This document shows, in pieces, positions 1-7,926 of a DNA stretch of 51,956 nt. A program made the translations under genes and the position numbers. Position 1 is the stretch's first letter, and each line of letters opens with the position of its first letter. Under the pieces are notes generated by a model. It did not search any database. It saw nothing but the letters and a program-made list of their open reading frames with translations, and was not told the DNA's origin. The DNA is from UBA3210 sp963648895 (lineage in GTDB: Bacteria > Bacillota_I > Bacilli_A > RFN20 > CAG-449), in NCBI GenBank assembly GCA_963648895.1, contig CAVJGK010000002.1, forward strand, positions 1 through 51,956. Direction: 5' to 3'.

Positions 1-30
1 AGCAAATGCCTCACTAAGTAAAATAATAAT

Positions 31-291
31 TTATGAATTAATTGATGATAATGTTTCAATAACATCACTAGGTGAATAATCAATAATACCTTGTAATAAA
101 GTAGACATATCACAACCTAATGCAATCGCGATTTTATTTAAAATCATTAAAGTAGGATTTCTTCTACCTCTTTCTAAATCAGAAATATAATTTTTATTTA
201 TTTCTGCTTCGTACGCTAATGTTAATTGAGACATCTTTTTTTGTTTTCTTAAGAAAGTAATTCTCTTTCCTAATTGTTCATAGATGTTCAT
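31..291 (-). CDS. XRE-family helix-turn-helix regulator, 86 aa
   Basis: This small protein is almost entirely one Cro/C1-type DNA-binding domain (residues about 6-66): LGKRITFLRKQKKMSQ, then a recognition-helix region with NKNYISDLERGRRNPT, then a hydrophobic helix. Single-domain XRE proteins normally act as dimeric transcription regulators. The gene begins directly after the whiA stop codon (TAA then ATG), so the two are co-transcribed and probably translationally coupled. A short tail after residue 70 has no recognisable sensor domain. Its target is unknown. The family call is firm and the role is not. Confidence 0.85.
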   Translation of the reverse strand: MNIYEQLGKRITFLRKQKKMSQLTLAYEAEINKNYISDLERGRRNPTLMILNKIAIALGCDMSTLLQGIIDYSPSDVIETLSSINS

Positions 292-1245
292 TTATTTATT
301 CTCCAATCTTGAAGCTAAATCATGAATGTCACTAAATATACGATTGACACTAGATTTAGATAATTTAATTTGATAATCATCTTTCAATATATCGACAATT
401 TGAGATAAAGGGATATCAACATTTTCTTTTCTTATTGAAGCAACTATTTGTTCTTTTTCTTTTAATGTATTTAAGCCAATATTTTCTTCAATTACTTGAA
501 TATCATGTAATTGAGCATTAGCTTTTTCTAATGTTTTTTTATAATTAGCATTAAAACATATTTGATATCTATTATCAGAATTAATAAAGTCTTTTTCAAT
601 TCTGATACTCTCAAAATCTAGCATTGAATTAGATGCGCCAACTAAGGCTAAGAAGTTAGATATTTGATCTGCTTTTTTAACATAGACCATATATTTCTTT
701 CTTCTTTGGATAATTTTACCATCGACATTACGATCGTTTCTAAATTTATTTAATAATTTAACAACGAACTTAGCGTCGCTTTCTTTTTCAATAACCATTT
801 GAAGGTGGTAATTTCCTCCATTTGGAGAATTAACACTTCCAGAAGCAAGGAAAACACCTGCTAAAAAATTTCTAACTCTATTTCCTTCTTCTCCTTTAAT
901 AGTAGCTTTAGGAGTAAGATATTCTCCATCTTTATAAATTTCTAATTCTTCTAATATCTTATAGAAATTAGTATTAGTTTTAATTTTATAAACAACGCAC
1001 TTATCTAATTTCATTTTACGTGAATTAAAAAACTTAGGATTAGCGTCAAATATTTTTACTAACCCTTGATAGATTAATTTAGCTATTTTGGAATTTTCAG
1101 TTTGAAGAGATATTTCTTCATTTTCAAAATCAAAAACACCATTAGTTCTAATAAATCCTGAAAGTAAAGGTTTAAGACTATCATAAGTATATTCGTTTAA
1201 ACAAATTTCATCTTTAACACATTGAGTAAAAGATTCTCTTTTCAT
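292..1245 (-). CDS. whiA: Sporulation/cell-division regulator WhiA
   Basis: At 317 aa this is full length for WhiA, a conserved DNA-binding protein of Gram-positive bacteria with an N-terminal LAGLIDADG-like region and a C-terminal helix-turn-helix. The central stretch RVRNFLAGVFLASGSVNSP is the family hallmark, and the C-terminal part (DIPLSQIVDILKDDYQIKLSKS, read in parts) is the HTH. In non-sporulating Firmicutes WhiA affects cell division and chromosome segregation. The usual neighbours yvcJ and yvcK are absent here and an XRE gene follows instead. The start is supported by a strong AAAGGAGGTG site 5 bases upstream and by a promoter at 1274-1302. Confidence 0.93.
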   Translation of the reverse strand: MKRESFTQCVKDEICLNEYTYDSLKPLLSGFIRTNGVFDFENEEISLQTENSKIAKLIYQGLVKIFDANPKFFNSRKMKLDKCVVYKIKTNTNFYKILEELEIYKDGEYLTPKATIKGEEGNRVRNFLAGVFLASGSVNSPNGGNYHLQMVIEKESDAKFVVKLLNKFRNDRNVDGKIIQRRKKYMVYVKKADQISNFLALVGASNSMLDFESIRIEKDFINSDNRYQICFNANYKKTLEKANAQLHDIQVIEENIGLNTLKEKEQIVASIRKENVDIPLSQIVDILKDDYQIKLSKSSVNRIFSDIHDLASRLENK

Positions 1246-1273
1246 AGTCCACCTCCTTTAGACAAGTGGTATT

Positions 1274-1302
1274 ATTATACTAATATGAGTGTAGTATAGC
1301 AA
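1274..1302 (-). promoter_or_regulatory. Promoter of whiA-XRE
   Basis: Read on the minus strand, TTGCTA (1297-1302) and TATAAT (1274-1279) are separated by 17 bases. The predicted start lies about 20 bases before the whiA ribosome binding site, so whiA is transcribed separately from the trxB operon. Confidence 0.6.
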
Positions 1303-1397
1303 GAAGAAATTTCAGTTTTTTTCTTAATGGAGATAGTCATTTTTCACATTTGGAATACATATCAAAACAAAATGTATTTCAAATGTAAATATCGAAC

Positions 1398-1423
1398 AAA
1401 ATAAAACTCAGGTTTCCCTGAGT
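1398..1423 (-). terminator. Intrinsic terminator after trxB
   Basis: A perfect 7-bp stem (ACTCAGG / CCTGAGT) with a 4-base loop is followed on the minus strand by TTTTATTTT. It starts 2 bases after the trxB stop codon and ends the uvrA-hprK-lgt-trxB transcript. Confidence 0.85.
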
Positions 1424-1425
1424 AA

Positions 1426-2331
1426 TTATCTTTTTAAATAATTAGAAGCACTTATTCCTGCATTGGCTCCATCACCTACTGCAGTTGCGATTTGTCTTAA
1501 AGATTTTTTTATACAATCACCACAAGCAAATAATCCATCAATGGAAGTTGCCATTTCATTATTTACTTTGATATATCCTTTCTCATCATAGATATCAAAT
1601 CCTTCTAAGAAAGAATTATTAGGAGTTGCTCCTACATAAGTAAATATAGCTTTTAACTTTAAAGATTTAATTTCTTTAGTTTCTACATTTTGGATTACAA
1701 GTTCATCAACATTCTTATCACCTTTTATCTCTAAAGGAATAAATGGTGTCAATATTTCAATATGTGAATCTTGTTTCACCCTATTAACTACTTCTTCATC
1801 ACCTCTAAATTCATTACGGCGATGAACTAAATAAACTTTGTCAGTTAAAGAAGATAAATATAGACTTTCTTCTAAAGCAGAATTGCCTCCTCCAATAATA
1901 GCCATTGGATGACCTTTAAAGAAGTTTCCATCACATACTGCACAAGTAGATACTCCATGAGCGAAGAATTCTTTTTCACCTGGAATATTTAATTTTGAAT
2001 CGATGGTACCACTGGCAATAATTACTGCATCAAATTCATATTCACCTTTAGAAGTACTTACTTTAAAAATATCATTTTCTTTTTTAACATTATTCACTTC
2101 TTCATAATGGATTTTAATACCATTAGAATTTAATTGATTAACAAATTCATTGGCCAAATCAAATCCATTGATCGATTTAAATCCAGGATAATTATCAATT
2201 TTATAAGTAAGAGGAACTTTCCCTCCAGGCATTGATTTTTCTACTAAATAAGGTTCTACTCCACTTCTTTTTAAATAGATAGAAGCAGTTATACCACTAG
2301 GGCCTGCTCCAATAACTAAACATCTTTTCAT
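1426..2331 (-). CDS. trxB: Thioredoxin reductase
   Basis: This 301-aa flavoprotein transfers electrons from NADPH through FAD to thioredoxin in the cytoplasm. It has the FAD-binding GAGPSG (residues 8-13), the redox pair CAVC (C130 and C133), the NADPH-binding GGGNSALEE, the 2'-phosphate-binding HRRNEFRG and a C-terminal FAD motif ending GDC. The length is normal for the family. The start codon overlaps the lgt stop by one base (at 2331), so it is coupled to lgt in the uvrA-hprK-lgt-trxB operon, a gene order shared with other Firmicutes. A ferredoxin or NADP reductase of the same fold is unlikely because the CxxC is intact. Confidence 0.95.
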   Translation of the reverse strand: MKRCLVIGAGPSGITASIYLKRSGVEPYLVEKSMPGGKVPLTYKIDNYPGFKSINGFDLANEFVNQLNSNGIKIHYEEVNNVKKENDIFKVSTSKGEYEFDAVIIASGTIDSKLNIPGEKEFFAHGVSTCAVCDGNFFKGHPMAIIGGGNSALEESLYLSSLTDKVYLVHRRNEFRGDEEVVNRVKQDSHIEILTPFIPLEIKGDKNVDELVIQNVETKEIKSLKLKAIFTYVGATPNNSFLEGFDIYDEKGYIKVNNEMATSIDGLFACGDCIKKSLRQIATAVGDGANAGISASNYLKR

Positions 2332-3491
2332 TATTTTTCTTCCTCATTCTTTACTTGTTCATATACTGGTTTAGTAAAAACTTGACCATGTGACCAAAGT
2401 CCCATTTCATCTTTTAAGATCATATAAATTAAATCCATAACCCAATATAATAAACCAAATGGAATAGCGAATAATGCTGCAGTAAAATTATCTTTGGAAA
2501 AACGATAAATAATCGCATTTAACCAACCTGTTACAGGGATTGCAGTAATAATAATTCTTGTTGTTCTACTTAATGAATCGAACTTAGGTGCATAAGCAAG
2601 AAGTAAAGTAGTAAAATCTTTATTCTTTTTCTTTAAATAATAATGGTTAAAATAAATACCTGCAATAACTAGAACTCCTAAAACAATAAATAATATCGCA
2701 ATAAACTTACTTGTGGAGAATCCTGAATTATTTGGAGACATAATGTAAGAAGAATTTCTTAAAGGTTCAAGAATCATTCTTACTGTACCATACCAGATAA
2801 AATAAGCTCCAGCGACAACTCCAGGTCTCATATATTTTCTTAATGCTTTATCTAAAACAAAGACAATGATTAAAAATCCAATAATGTTTAATGTTCCTTC
2901 AATTAAGAATAAAGGTAAAGCAATAGTTGAACCATCAGTTGAACAAGAAGAAACAGTCATTTGATCAATAAACCATTGACCTAACCATCTCCATGGTCCT
3001 GCATCAACACATCCTCCATAAACTTCTTGGTTGAAGAAATTACCCCATCTACCAATTGCTTGAGCGACTAAGATAGTAGGAACACATGAATCAACAATAT
3101 CTAATAGCTTCATGTTTTTTCTTCTCTTCTTTAAGAAGATAATTCCGGCACTTACTCCAAATAGAACTCCACCTTGAATAGCAAGTCCGCTGATACCTTG
3201 GAAGTGTCCATTATAAATACCAAAACAAGCTAGTAATGTAGTCCAGAAGTTTCCGGTATTAAATTCATGGAATTGCCATACACAATACCAAACTCTCGCA
3301 CCAACTAATCCCATTGGGAAAGCGACTAAGAATAGATTTTCAATATCATGAGGATTATATCCTCTTTGTTTTACTCTCCATTCTGATAATACTAAAGCAA
3401 GTATCGCTCCAATAAGAATGAAAGTTGCATAGAATGTAATTTGGAAACTACCAAAGCCATAAGTCTTTGGCAATAATAAAATATTATTCAT
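2331..3491 (-). CDS. lgt: Prolipoprotein diacylglyceryl transferase with an extra C-terminal membrane domain
   Basis: Lgt attaches diacylglycerol to the lipobox cysteine of prelipoproteins, so it serves the many lipoproteins of this window. The signature GRWGNFFNQEVYGG (R148, N151, E156) and the late RMILEPLR (R238, E242) are present. Two things are odd. The HGG motif histidine is a glutamine (SGLAIQGG, Q106). The protein is 386 aa, about 100 more than usual, with an extra basic linker and two hydrophobic segments (residues about 300-360) that loosely resemble a TM2-type hairpin. The gene lies between hprK and trxB, the conserved Firmicutes position. Confidence 0.92.
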   Translation of the reverse strand: MNNILLLPKTYGFGSFQITFYATFILIGAILALVLSEWRVKQRGYNPHDIENLFLVAFPMGLVGARVWYCVWQFHEFNTGNFWTTLLACFGIYNGHFQGISGLAIQGGVLFGVSAGIIFLKKRRKNMKLLDIVDSCVPTILVAQAIGRWGNFFNQEVYGGCVDAGPWRWLGQWFIDQMTVSSCSTDGSTIALPLFLIEGTLNIIGFLIIVFVLDKALRKYMRPGVVAGAYFIWYGTVRMILEPLRNSSYIMSPNNSGFSTSKFIAILFIVLGVLVIAGIYFNHYYLKKKNKDFTTLLLAYAPKFDSLSRTTRIIITAIPVTGWLNAIIYRFSKDNFTAALFAIPFGLLYWVMDLIYMILKDEMGLWSHGQVFTKPVYEQVKNEEEK

Positions 3492-3493
3492 AA

Positions 3494-4426
3494 CTATGAG
3501 CTCCTCTTTCTTAATAATTCATTTAATCTTTCTTCAAAGATATAAGTTGAATCATATCCACGTTTTTTAAGTTTATAATTAGTAACTGCCGTTTCAATAA
3601 TATCACCAACTGCACGAGCTCCAGATACTGGAAGAGTAATTTCTGGAACTTTTTGTCCTAATATATCGACATATTTTTGATTAGTGCCTAAACGTTCCAT
3701 TTCTTGTTGAGCATCTAAAGTAACTAATTTAATTACTAAATCAACTTCTTTTGATTCAATAACTGAATTAATGCCAAACATCTTAGAAACATCGATAATA
3801 CCAATACCTCTAACTTCGATCATGTTGGTTAATAATTCTGGTGCACGACCAATTAATTTATTTCTCACTAAAGAAATATCAACGCGGTCATCAGAAACTA
3901 AATGATGGTTCTTTTTTAATAATTCCAAAGCAGTTTCTGATTTACCAATGCCTGATTCACCAGTGATAATTACACCTGTAGAATAAATCTCTACTAATGT
4001 ACCATGTAATGAAGTAGAAGGTGCAAGTTCTTCTGATAAATAAGTGATCATATCAATATTTAAATCATTAGTTTTACGATTAGATCTAAACATTGGGAAA
4101 TTTGTTTGTTTCGCAATATTTAAAATTCTTGGATCAACTTCATTATCCGCGGTAATAATACATCCTGGACAACATTCAACAAACAAGAATTCAAATGCCT
4201 TTTTGATTTTAGCATCAGACATTGTTTTTATATATAAAGTTTCTTTATTACCGATAACGATAATTCTTTTTGAACGAGGTGAATCAAAGAAGCCTGCAAG
4301 TTCAAGACCTGGACGATTAACATTAATCTCTACAACTTCTCTTTTCATCGAATTGAAATCACCATTGAGCCATACTAAGCCAAAATGATTCGCAACATCT
4401 TGAATTGTAATAGTCTTCTTTTTCAT
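3494..4426 (-). CDS. hprK: HPr kinase/phosphorylase
   Basis: HprK phosphorylates and dephosphorylates Ser46 of HPr and so controls carbon catabolite repression in Firmicutes. At 310 aa it is full length. The sequence shows the conserved histidine H141, the Walker A motif GESGIGKSE (about residues 156-164), the SDDRVDI segment and the family signature VRGIGIIDVSKMFG. A strong AGGAGG site precedes the ATG. It follows uvrA by 9 bases and precedes lgt by 2. Its presence implies that sugar-transport genes here could be under catabolite control, although I did not find a clear cre site. Confidence 0.96.
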   Translation of the reverse strand: MKKKTITIQDVANHFGLVWLNGDFNSMKREVVEINVNRPGLELAGFFDSPRSKRIIVIGNKETLYIKTMSDAKIKKAFEFLFVECCPGCIITADNEVDPRILNIAKQTNFPMFRSNRKTNDLNIDMITYLSEELAPSTSLHGTLVEIYSTGVIITGESGIGKSETALELLKKNHHLVSDDRVDISLVRNKLIGRAPELLTNMIEVRGIGIIDVSKMFGINSVIESKEVDLVIKLVTLDAQQEMERLGTNQKYVDILGQKVPEITLPVSGARAVGDIIETAVTNYKLKKRGYDSTYIFEERLNELLRKRSS

Positions 4427-4435
4427 GCTTACCTC

Positions 4436-7291
4436 CTATTTTCTTTTATTCATTCTTTCTAAATCTCTTTTTAAGATTTTCTTTAAATATTGGCCAGTAT
4501 AGGAATCTTCAACTTGTGAAACTTCTTCAGGTGTACCAAGTGCGATAACTTGACCGCCTTTTTCTCCACCTTCATAGCCCATATCTATTATATAGTCTGC
4601 ACATTTAATTACATCTAAATTATGTTCAATAATTAAAACTGAATTACCTGTAGAAACTAAAGTATATAATACATTTAATAATTTTTTAACATCATCGATG
4701 TGTAAACCGGTTGTTGGTTCATCAAGGATATATAAAGTAGAACCAGTTGATTTACGTTGTAATTCATAAGCAAGTTTTACTCTTTGAGCTTCTCCACCAC
4801 TTAATGTAGTAGAAGATTGACCCAGTTTAACATATCCTAATCCAACATCAACTAAAGTTTTTACTTTGCGGTAAATTGAAGGAATATTTTCAAAGAAGTT
4901 CATTGCTTCTTCACTAGTCATATCCAATACATCTGCGATAGATTTACCTTTATATGTGATGTTCAATGTTTCTTGGTTATAACGTTTACCATTACATTCT
5001 TCACATTTTACATAAACATCTGGCATGAAGTTCATAGAAATTCTAGTAACTCCATCACCTTCACATTTTTCACATCTTCCACCTTTAACATTAAATGAGA
5101 ATCTTGATTTATCATAACCTTTCGCTCTTGCATCAATGGTGCTAGCAAATAAGTCTCTAATATCATCAAATACTCCAATATATGTGGCGGGATTACTTCT
5201 TGGACTTCTTCCAATTGGTTCTTGAGATACATTGATAACTTTATCAATATTTTCAATTCCAGTAATGGATGATACTTTACCAGGTTTAATTTTGGTTTTA
5301 TTTAATTTAACTTGTAATGTTTTATATAAAGTTTCATTGATTAATGATGATTTACCACTACCTGAAACACCAGTTACGCAGACAAACATTCCTAAAGGAA
5401 TATCCACATCAACATTTTTTAAGTTATTAACTTCTGCACCTCTAATTTTAATAAACTTCTTGTTACCTTTACCTCGATAAATATTATAAGGAATAAATTC
5501 TTCTCCTTTTAAATATTTACCAGTTAAAGAGTTAGGATTATCCATAACTTCTTTAGGTGTTCCTTGAGCGACTATTTCTCCTCCATGAATACCAGCACCT
5601 GGACCAATATCAACTAAATAATCCGCGGCTAACATTGTATCTTCATCATGTTCGACAACAATTAAAGTATTACCTAAATCTCTCATCGCTTTTAAAGTGG
5701 TAATCAATTTATCATTATCTCTTTGATGTAAACCAATACTTGGTTCATCAAGGACATATAATACTCCGGATAATCTAGAACCAATTTGAGTCGCAAGTCT
5801 AATTCTTTGAGCTTCGCCACCGCTTAAAGTCATGGCAGTTCTAGACAATGTTAAATAATCTAAACCAACATCAACTAAGAAAGAAACACGGTTATAGATT
5901 TCTTTAATAACTAAATTACCGATGTTATTTTGTTCAGTAGTTAAATGTGATGGTAAATCTTTAATAAATTCGAGTAACTTACCTAATGATAAATTACATA
6001 ATTCATAGATGTTTAAACCATTTATTTTAACCGCTAAAACCTTGTCATTTAATCTAGCACCATTACATTTATTACAAATGGTATCTTCCATAAATGTTTG
6101 ATAATAACCACGCATAAATTCAGAAGTAGTTGTTAAATACATTCTATCAATGCGGTTTTTAACACCTTCAAAACCAACTCTAGTAGTTTCATTACCAGAG
6201 CTAGATTTTAATTTCATTTTGATAGGTTCAAGAGAACCAAACATACAAATCTTTTTTTGTGAATTTAATAAATTGCGATATGGAATATCTCTTGGGATAT
6301 TATAATAATCACAGGTATAAGCAAATTCTTGCCATTCTAAGTTTTGTGTTTCAGCGATGTTTTTATAATAAGCAATCGCCCCTTGATTTAACGTTAATTC
6401 ATCATTAGTTATTAATAAATCAGGATTACATTCTCTTTTAATACCTAGTCCATTACATTCAGGACATGCTCCTAATGGAGCGTTAAAAGAAAATAATCTT
6501 GGTTCTAATGGAGGGACGGAGAATCCGCAGTATTTACATGCTTGATGTTCGGAGAATAATTCTTCTTTATCTCCCATTTTCACTAATACAAAGCCATTAC
6601 CAATATCTAAAGCAGTTTCTAATGATTCATATAATCTTTCATCACTATCTTCTTTTAAAGCTAGTCTATCTACTACAATATCAATTGTATGTCTTGCATT
6701 TTTTTCTAATGGTTTTAATTCAGAGAATCTAACAATTTCTCCATGATCAATTCTTACTCTTTCAAAACCTCTTTTTTGGAATTTATCAAGAGTATCTTTA
6801 TGTGTACCTTTTTCATTATTAACAATAGGTGCGAATATAAAAACCTTTGTTCCTAATTCATTATTTTTAATAATATCAATCATTTGTTTGATTGTGAATT
6901 TAACAATTGGTTCATTATGAGTAGGACAATAAGCTACCCCAACACGTGAATATAATAATCTTAAATAATCATAAATTTCTGTAACAGTACCAACTGTTGA
7001 ACGAGGGTTATGAGATGTAGTTTTTTGATCAATCGCAATAGCAGGAGATAATCCTTCAATAGAATCAACATCAGGTTTTTCTGGATTACCTAAAAATTGT
7101 CTAGCATAACTAGACAAGGATTCAATATATCTTCTTTGACCTTCCGAGAAAATAGTATCAAAAGCTAAAGTAGATTTACCACTACCTGATACACCCGTAA
7201 AAACAACTAATTTATCTTTAGGAATACTAATATCAATATTCTTTAAATTATTTTCTCTAGCACCTTTAACTATAATTTGATCTTTTGCCAT
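4436..7291 (-). CDS. uvrA: Excinuclease ABC subunit A
   Basis: UvrA is the damage-recognition ATPase of nucleotide excision repair and works as a dimer with UvrB. The 951-aa protein has the expected double ABC architecture: Walker A GVSGSGKST near residue 35, a first zinc finger beginning CKYCG, the signature LSGGEAQRIRLA, a second Walker A GVSGSGKSS, a second zinc module (CEKCEGDG and CEECNGKRYN) and a second LSGGEAQRVKLA. Nothing is missing. uvrB is not next to it in this window. It lies between a small membrane protein (3-base gap) and hprK. Confidence 0.98.
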   Translation of the reverse strand: MAKDQIIVKGARENNLKNIDISIPKDKLVVFTGVSGSGKSTLAFDTIFSEGQRRYIESLSSYARQFLGNPEKPDVDSIEGLSPAIAIDQKTTSHNPRSTVGTVTEIYDYLRLLYSRVGVAYCPTHNEPIVKFTIKQMIDIIKNNELGTKVFIFAPIVNNEKGTHKDTLDKFQKRGFERVRIDHGEIVRFSELKPLEKNARHTIDIVVDRLALKEDSDERLYESLETALDIGNGFVLVKMGDKEELFSEHQACKYCGFSVPPLEPRLFSFNAPLGACPECNGLGIKRECNPDLLITNDELTLNQGAIAYYKNIAETQNLEWQEFAYTCDYYNIPRDIPYRNLLNSQKKICMFGSLEPIKMKLKSSSGNETTRVGFEGVKNRIDRMYLTTTSEFMRGYYQTFMEDTICNKCNGARLNDKVLAVKINGLNIYELCNLSLGKLLEFIKDLPSHLTTEQNNIGNLVIKEIYNRVSFLVDVGLDYLTLSRTAMTLSGGEAQRIRLATQIGSRLSGVLYVLDEPSIGLHQRDNDKLITTLKAMRDLGNTLIVVEHDEDTMLAADYLVDIGPGAGIHGGEIVAQGTPKEVMDNPNSLTGKYLKGEEFIPYNIYRGKGNKKFIKIRGAEVNNLKNVDVDIPLGMFVCVTGVSGSGKSSLINETLYKTLQVKLNKTKIKPGKVSSITGIENIDKVINVSQEPIGRSPRSNPATYIGVFDDIRDLFASTIDARAKGYDKSRFSFNVKGGRCEKCEGDGVTRISMNFMPDVYVKCEECNGKRYNQETLNITYKGKSIADVLDMTSEEAMNFFENIPSIYRKVKTLVDVGLGYVKLGQSSTTLSGGEAQRVKLAYELQRKSTGSTLYILDEPTTGLHIDDVKKLLNVLYTLVSTGNSVLIIEHNLDVIKCADYIIDMGYEGGEKGGQVIALGTPEEVSQVEDSYTGQYLKKILKRDLERMNKRK

Positions 7292-7294
7292 ATA

Positions 7295-7846
7295 TTAACA
7301 TTCTTTCCCATATTTTGAAATGCGTTCTTCATCTACCACTTTAATTGCCTCATCTAAGAATTTATAACCCGTTTTATAATCAACAATTTCCATACCGATA
7401 TAATACAAAATCGCAACTATAAAAACAACCCATCCTGGATGCCATAAATTTTTAAACATTCCTAAATATGAATATATTAAAGCAGTCAACGCTGCCATAT
7501 TAAATCTAACAAATTGTTTTCTATAAATAACTTCTACAACTGATATTGAAATTGGTATTAAGATAAATAACATCCAAAAATAAGCAAAACCATAAGAATT
7601 CTCACTTAAAACAAATCCCAAGATTAAATAAGCGAGTAAAGTAACACCAAAAGAAATAAGACCAACAAGTAACATTAAATCTCGACATTCTTTAATATCT
7701 CTAGCAGTTTCTTTTTTAGAAAACTTATAATAAGAAGATTTATGTTTAATTAAAATTTCATCTTCTACGACTGATATGTCTTTCTTTTTAAAATCATGAA
7801 GGCTATTTATCTCTCCTTCATATTTAGTTTTTTTTAATTTAGTCAT
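7295..7846 (-). CDS. Small membrane protein of unknown function, 183 aa
   Basis: I do not recognise this family. After a charged N-terminal region of about 65 residues there are four or five hydrophobic segments (LMLLVGLISFGVTLLAYLIL, then two more hairpins), ending in a short charged tail. A longer frame could begin at a TTG at 7894, but that codon lies inside the terminator hairpin of the preceding operon. The ATG at 7846 has GGTGAT 7 bases upstream and is preferred. The gene ends 3 bases before uvrA, so it probably shares the uvrA transcript. No catalytic motif is visible. Confidence 0.7.
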   Translation of the reverse strand: MTKLKKTKYEGEINSLHDFKKKDISVVEDEILIKHKSSYYKFSKKETARDIKECRDLMLLVGLISFGVTLLAYLILGFVLSENSYGFAYFWMLFILIPISISVVEVIYRKQFVRFNMAALTALIYSYLGMFKNLWHPGWVVFIVAILYYIGMEIVDYKTGYKFLDEAIKVVDEERISKYGKEC

Positions 7847-7862
7847 ATTTATCACCACAAAA

Positions 7863-7871
7863 ATAATAACA
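7863..7871 (-). promoter_or_regulatory. Possible extended -10 promoter of the uvrA operon
   Basis: On the minus strand TGT followed by TATTAT lies between the terminator at 7880-7903 and the ATG at 7846. No good -35 box is visible, so this rests on the extended -10 alone. Confidence 0.3.
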
Positions 7872-7879
7872 TAAGTAAG

Positions 7880-7903
7880 AAAAAAAGCCCACAATTGTGG
7901 GCT
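7880..7903 (-). terminator. Intrinsic terminator closing the nuclease/ABC operon
   Basis: The stem AGCCCACAATTGTGGGCT (7886-7903) is a perfect palindrome followed on the minus strand by a run of seven T. It lies 23 bases after the stop codon of the last lipoprotein gene. Confidence 0.85.
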
Positions 7904-7926
7904 TAAAATAATTATTATTTTAAATC

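Noticed and set aside
4044..4388. Open frame on the plus strand inside hprK (114 codons)
   Set aside because: It is antisense to a full-length conserved gene, has no ribosome binding site and shows no known motif. The same applies to the other plus-strand frames antisense to uvrA, rpoA, tuf, sdaA and the ribosomal genes.
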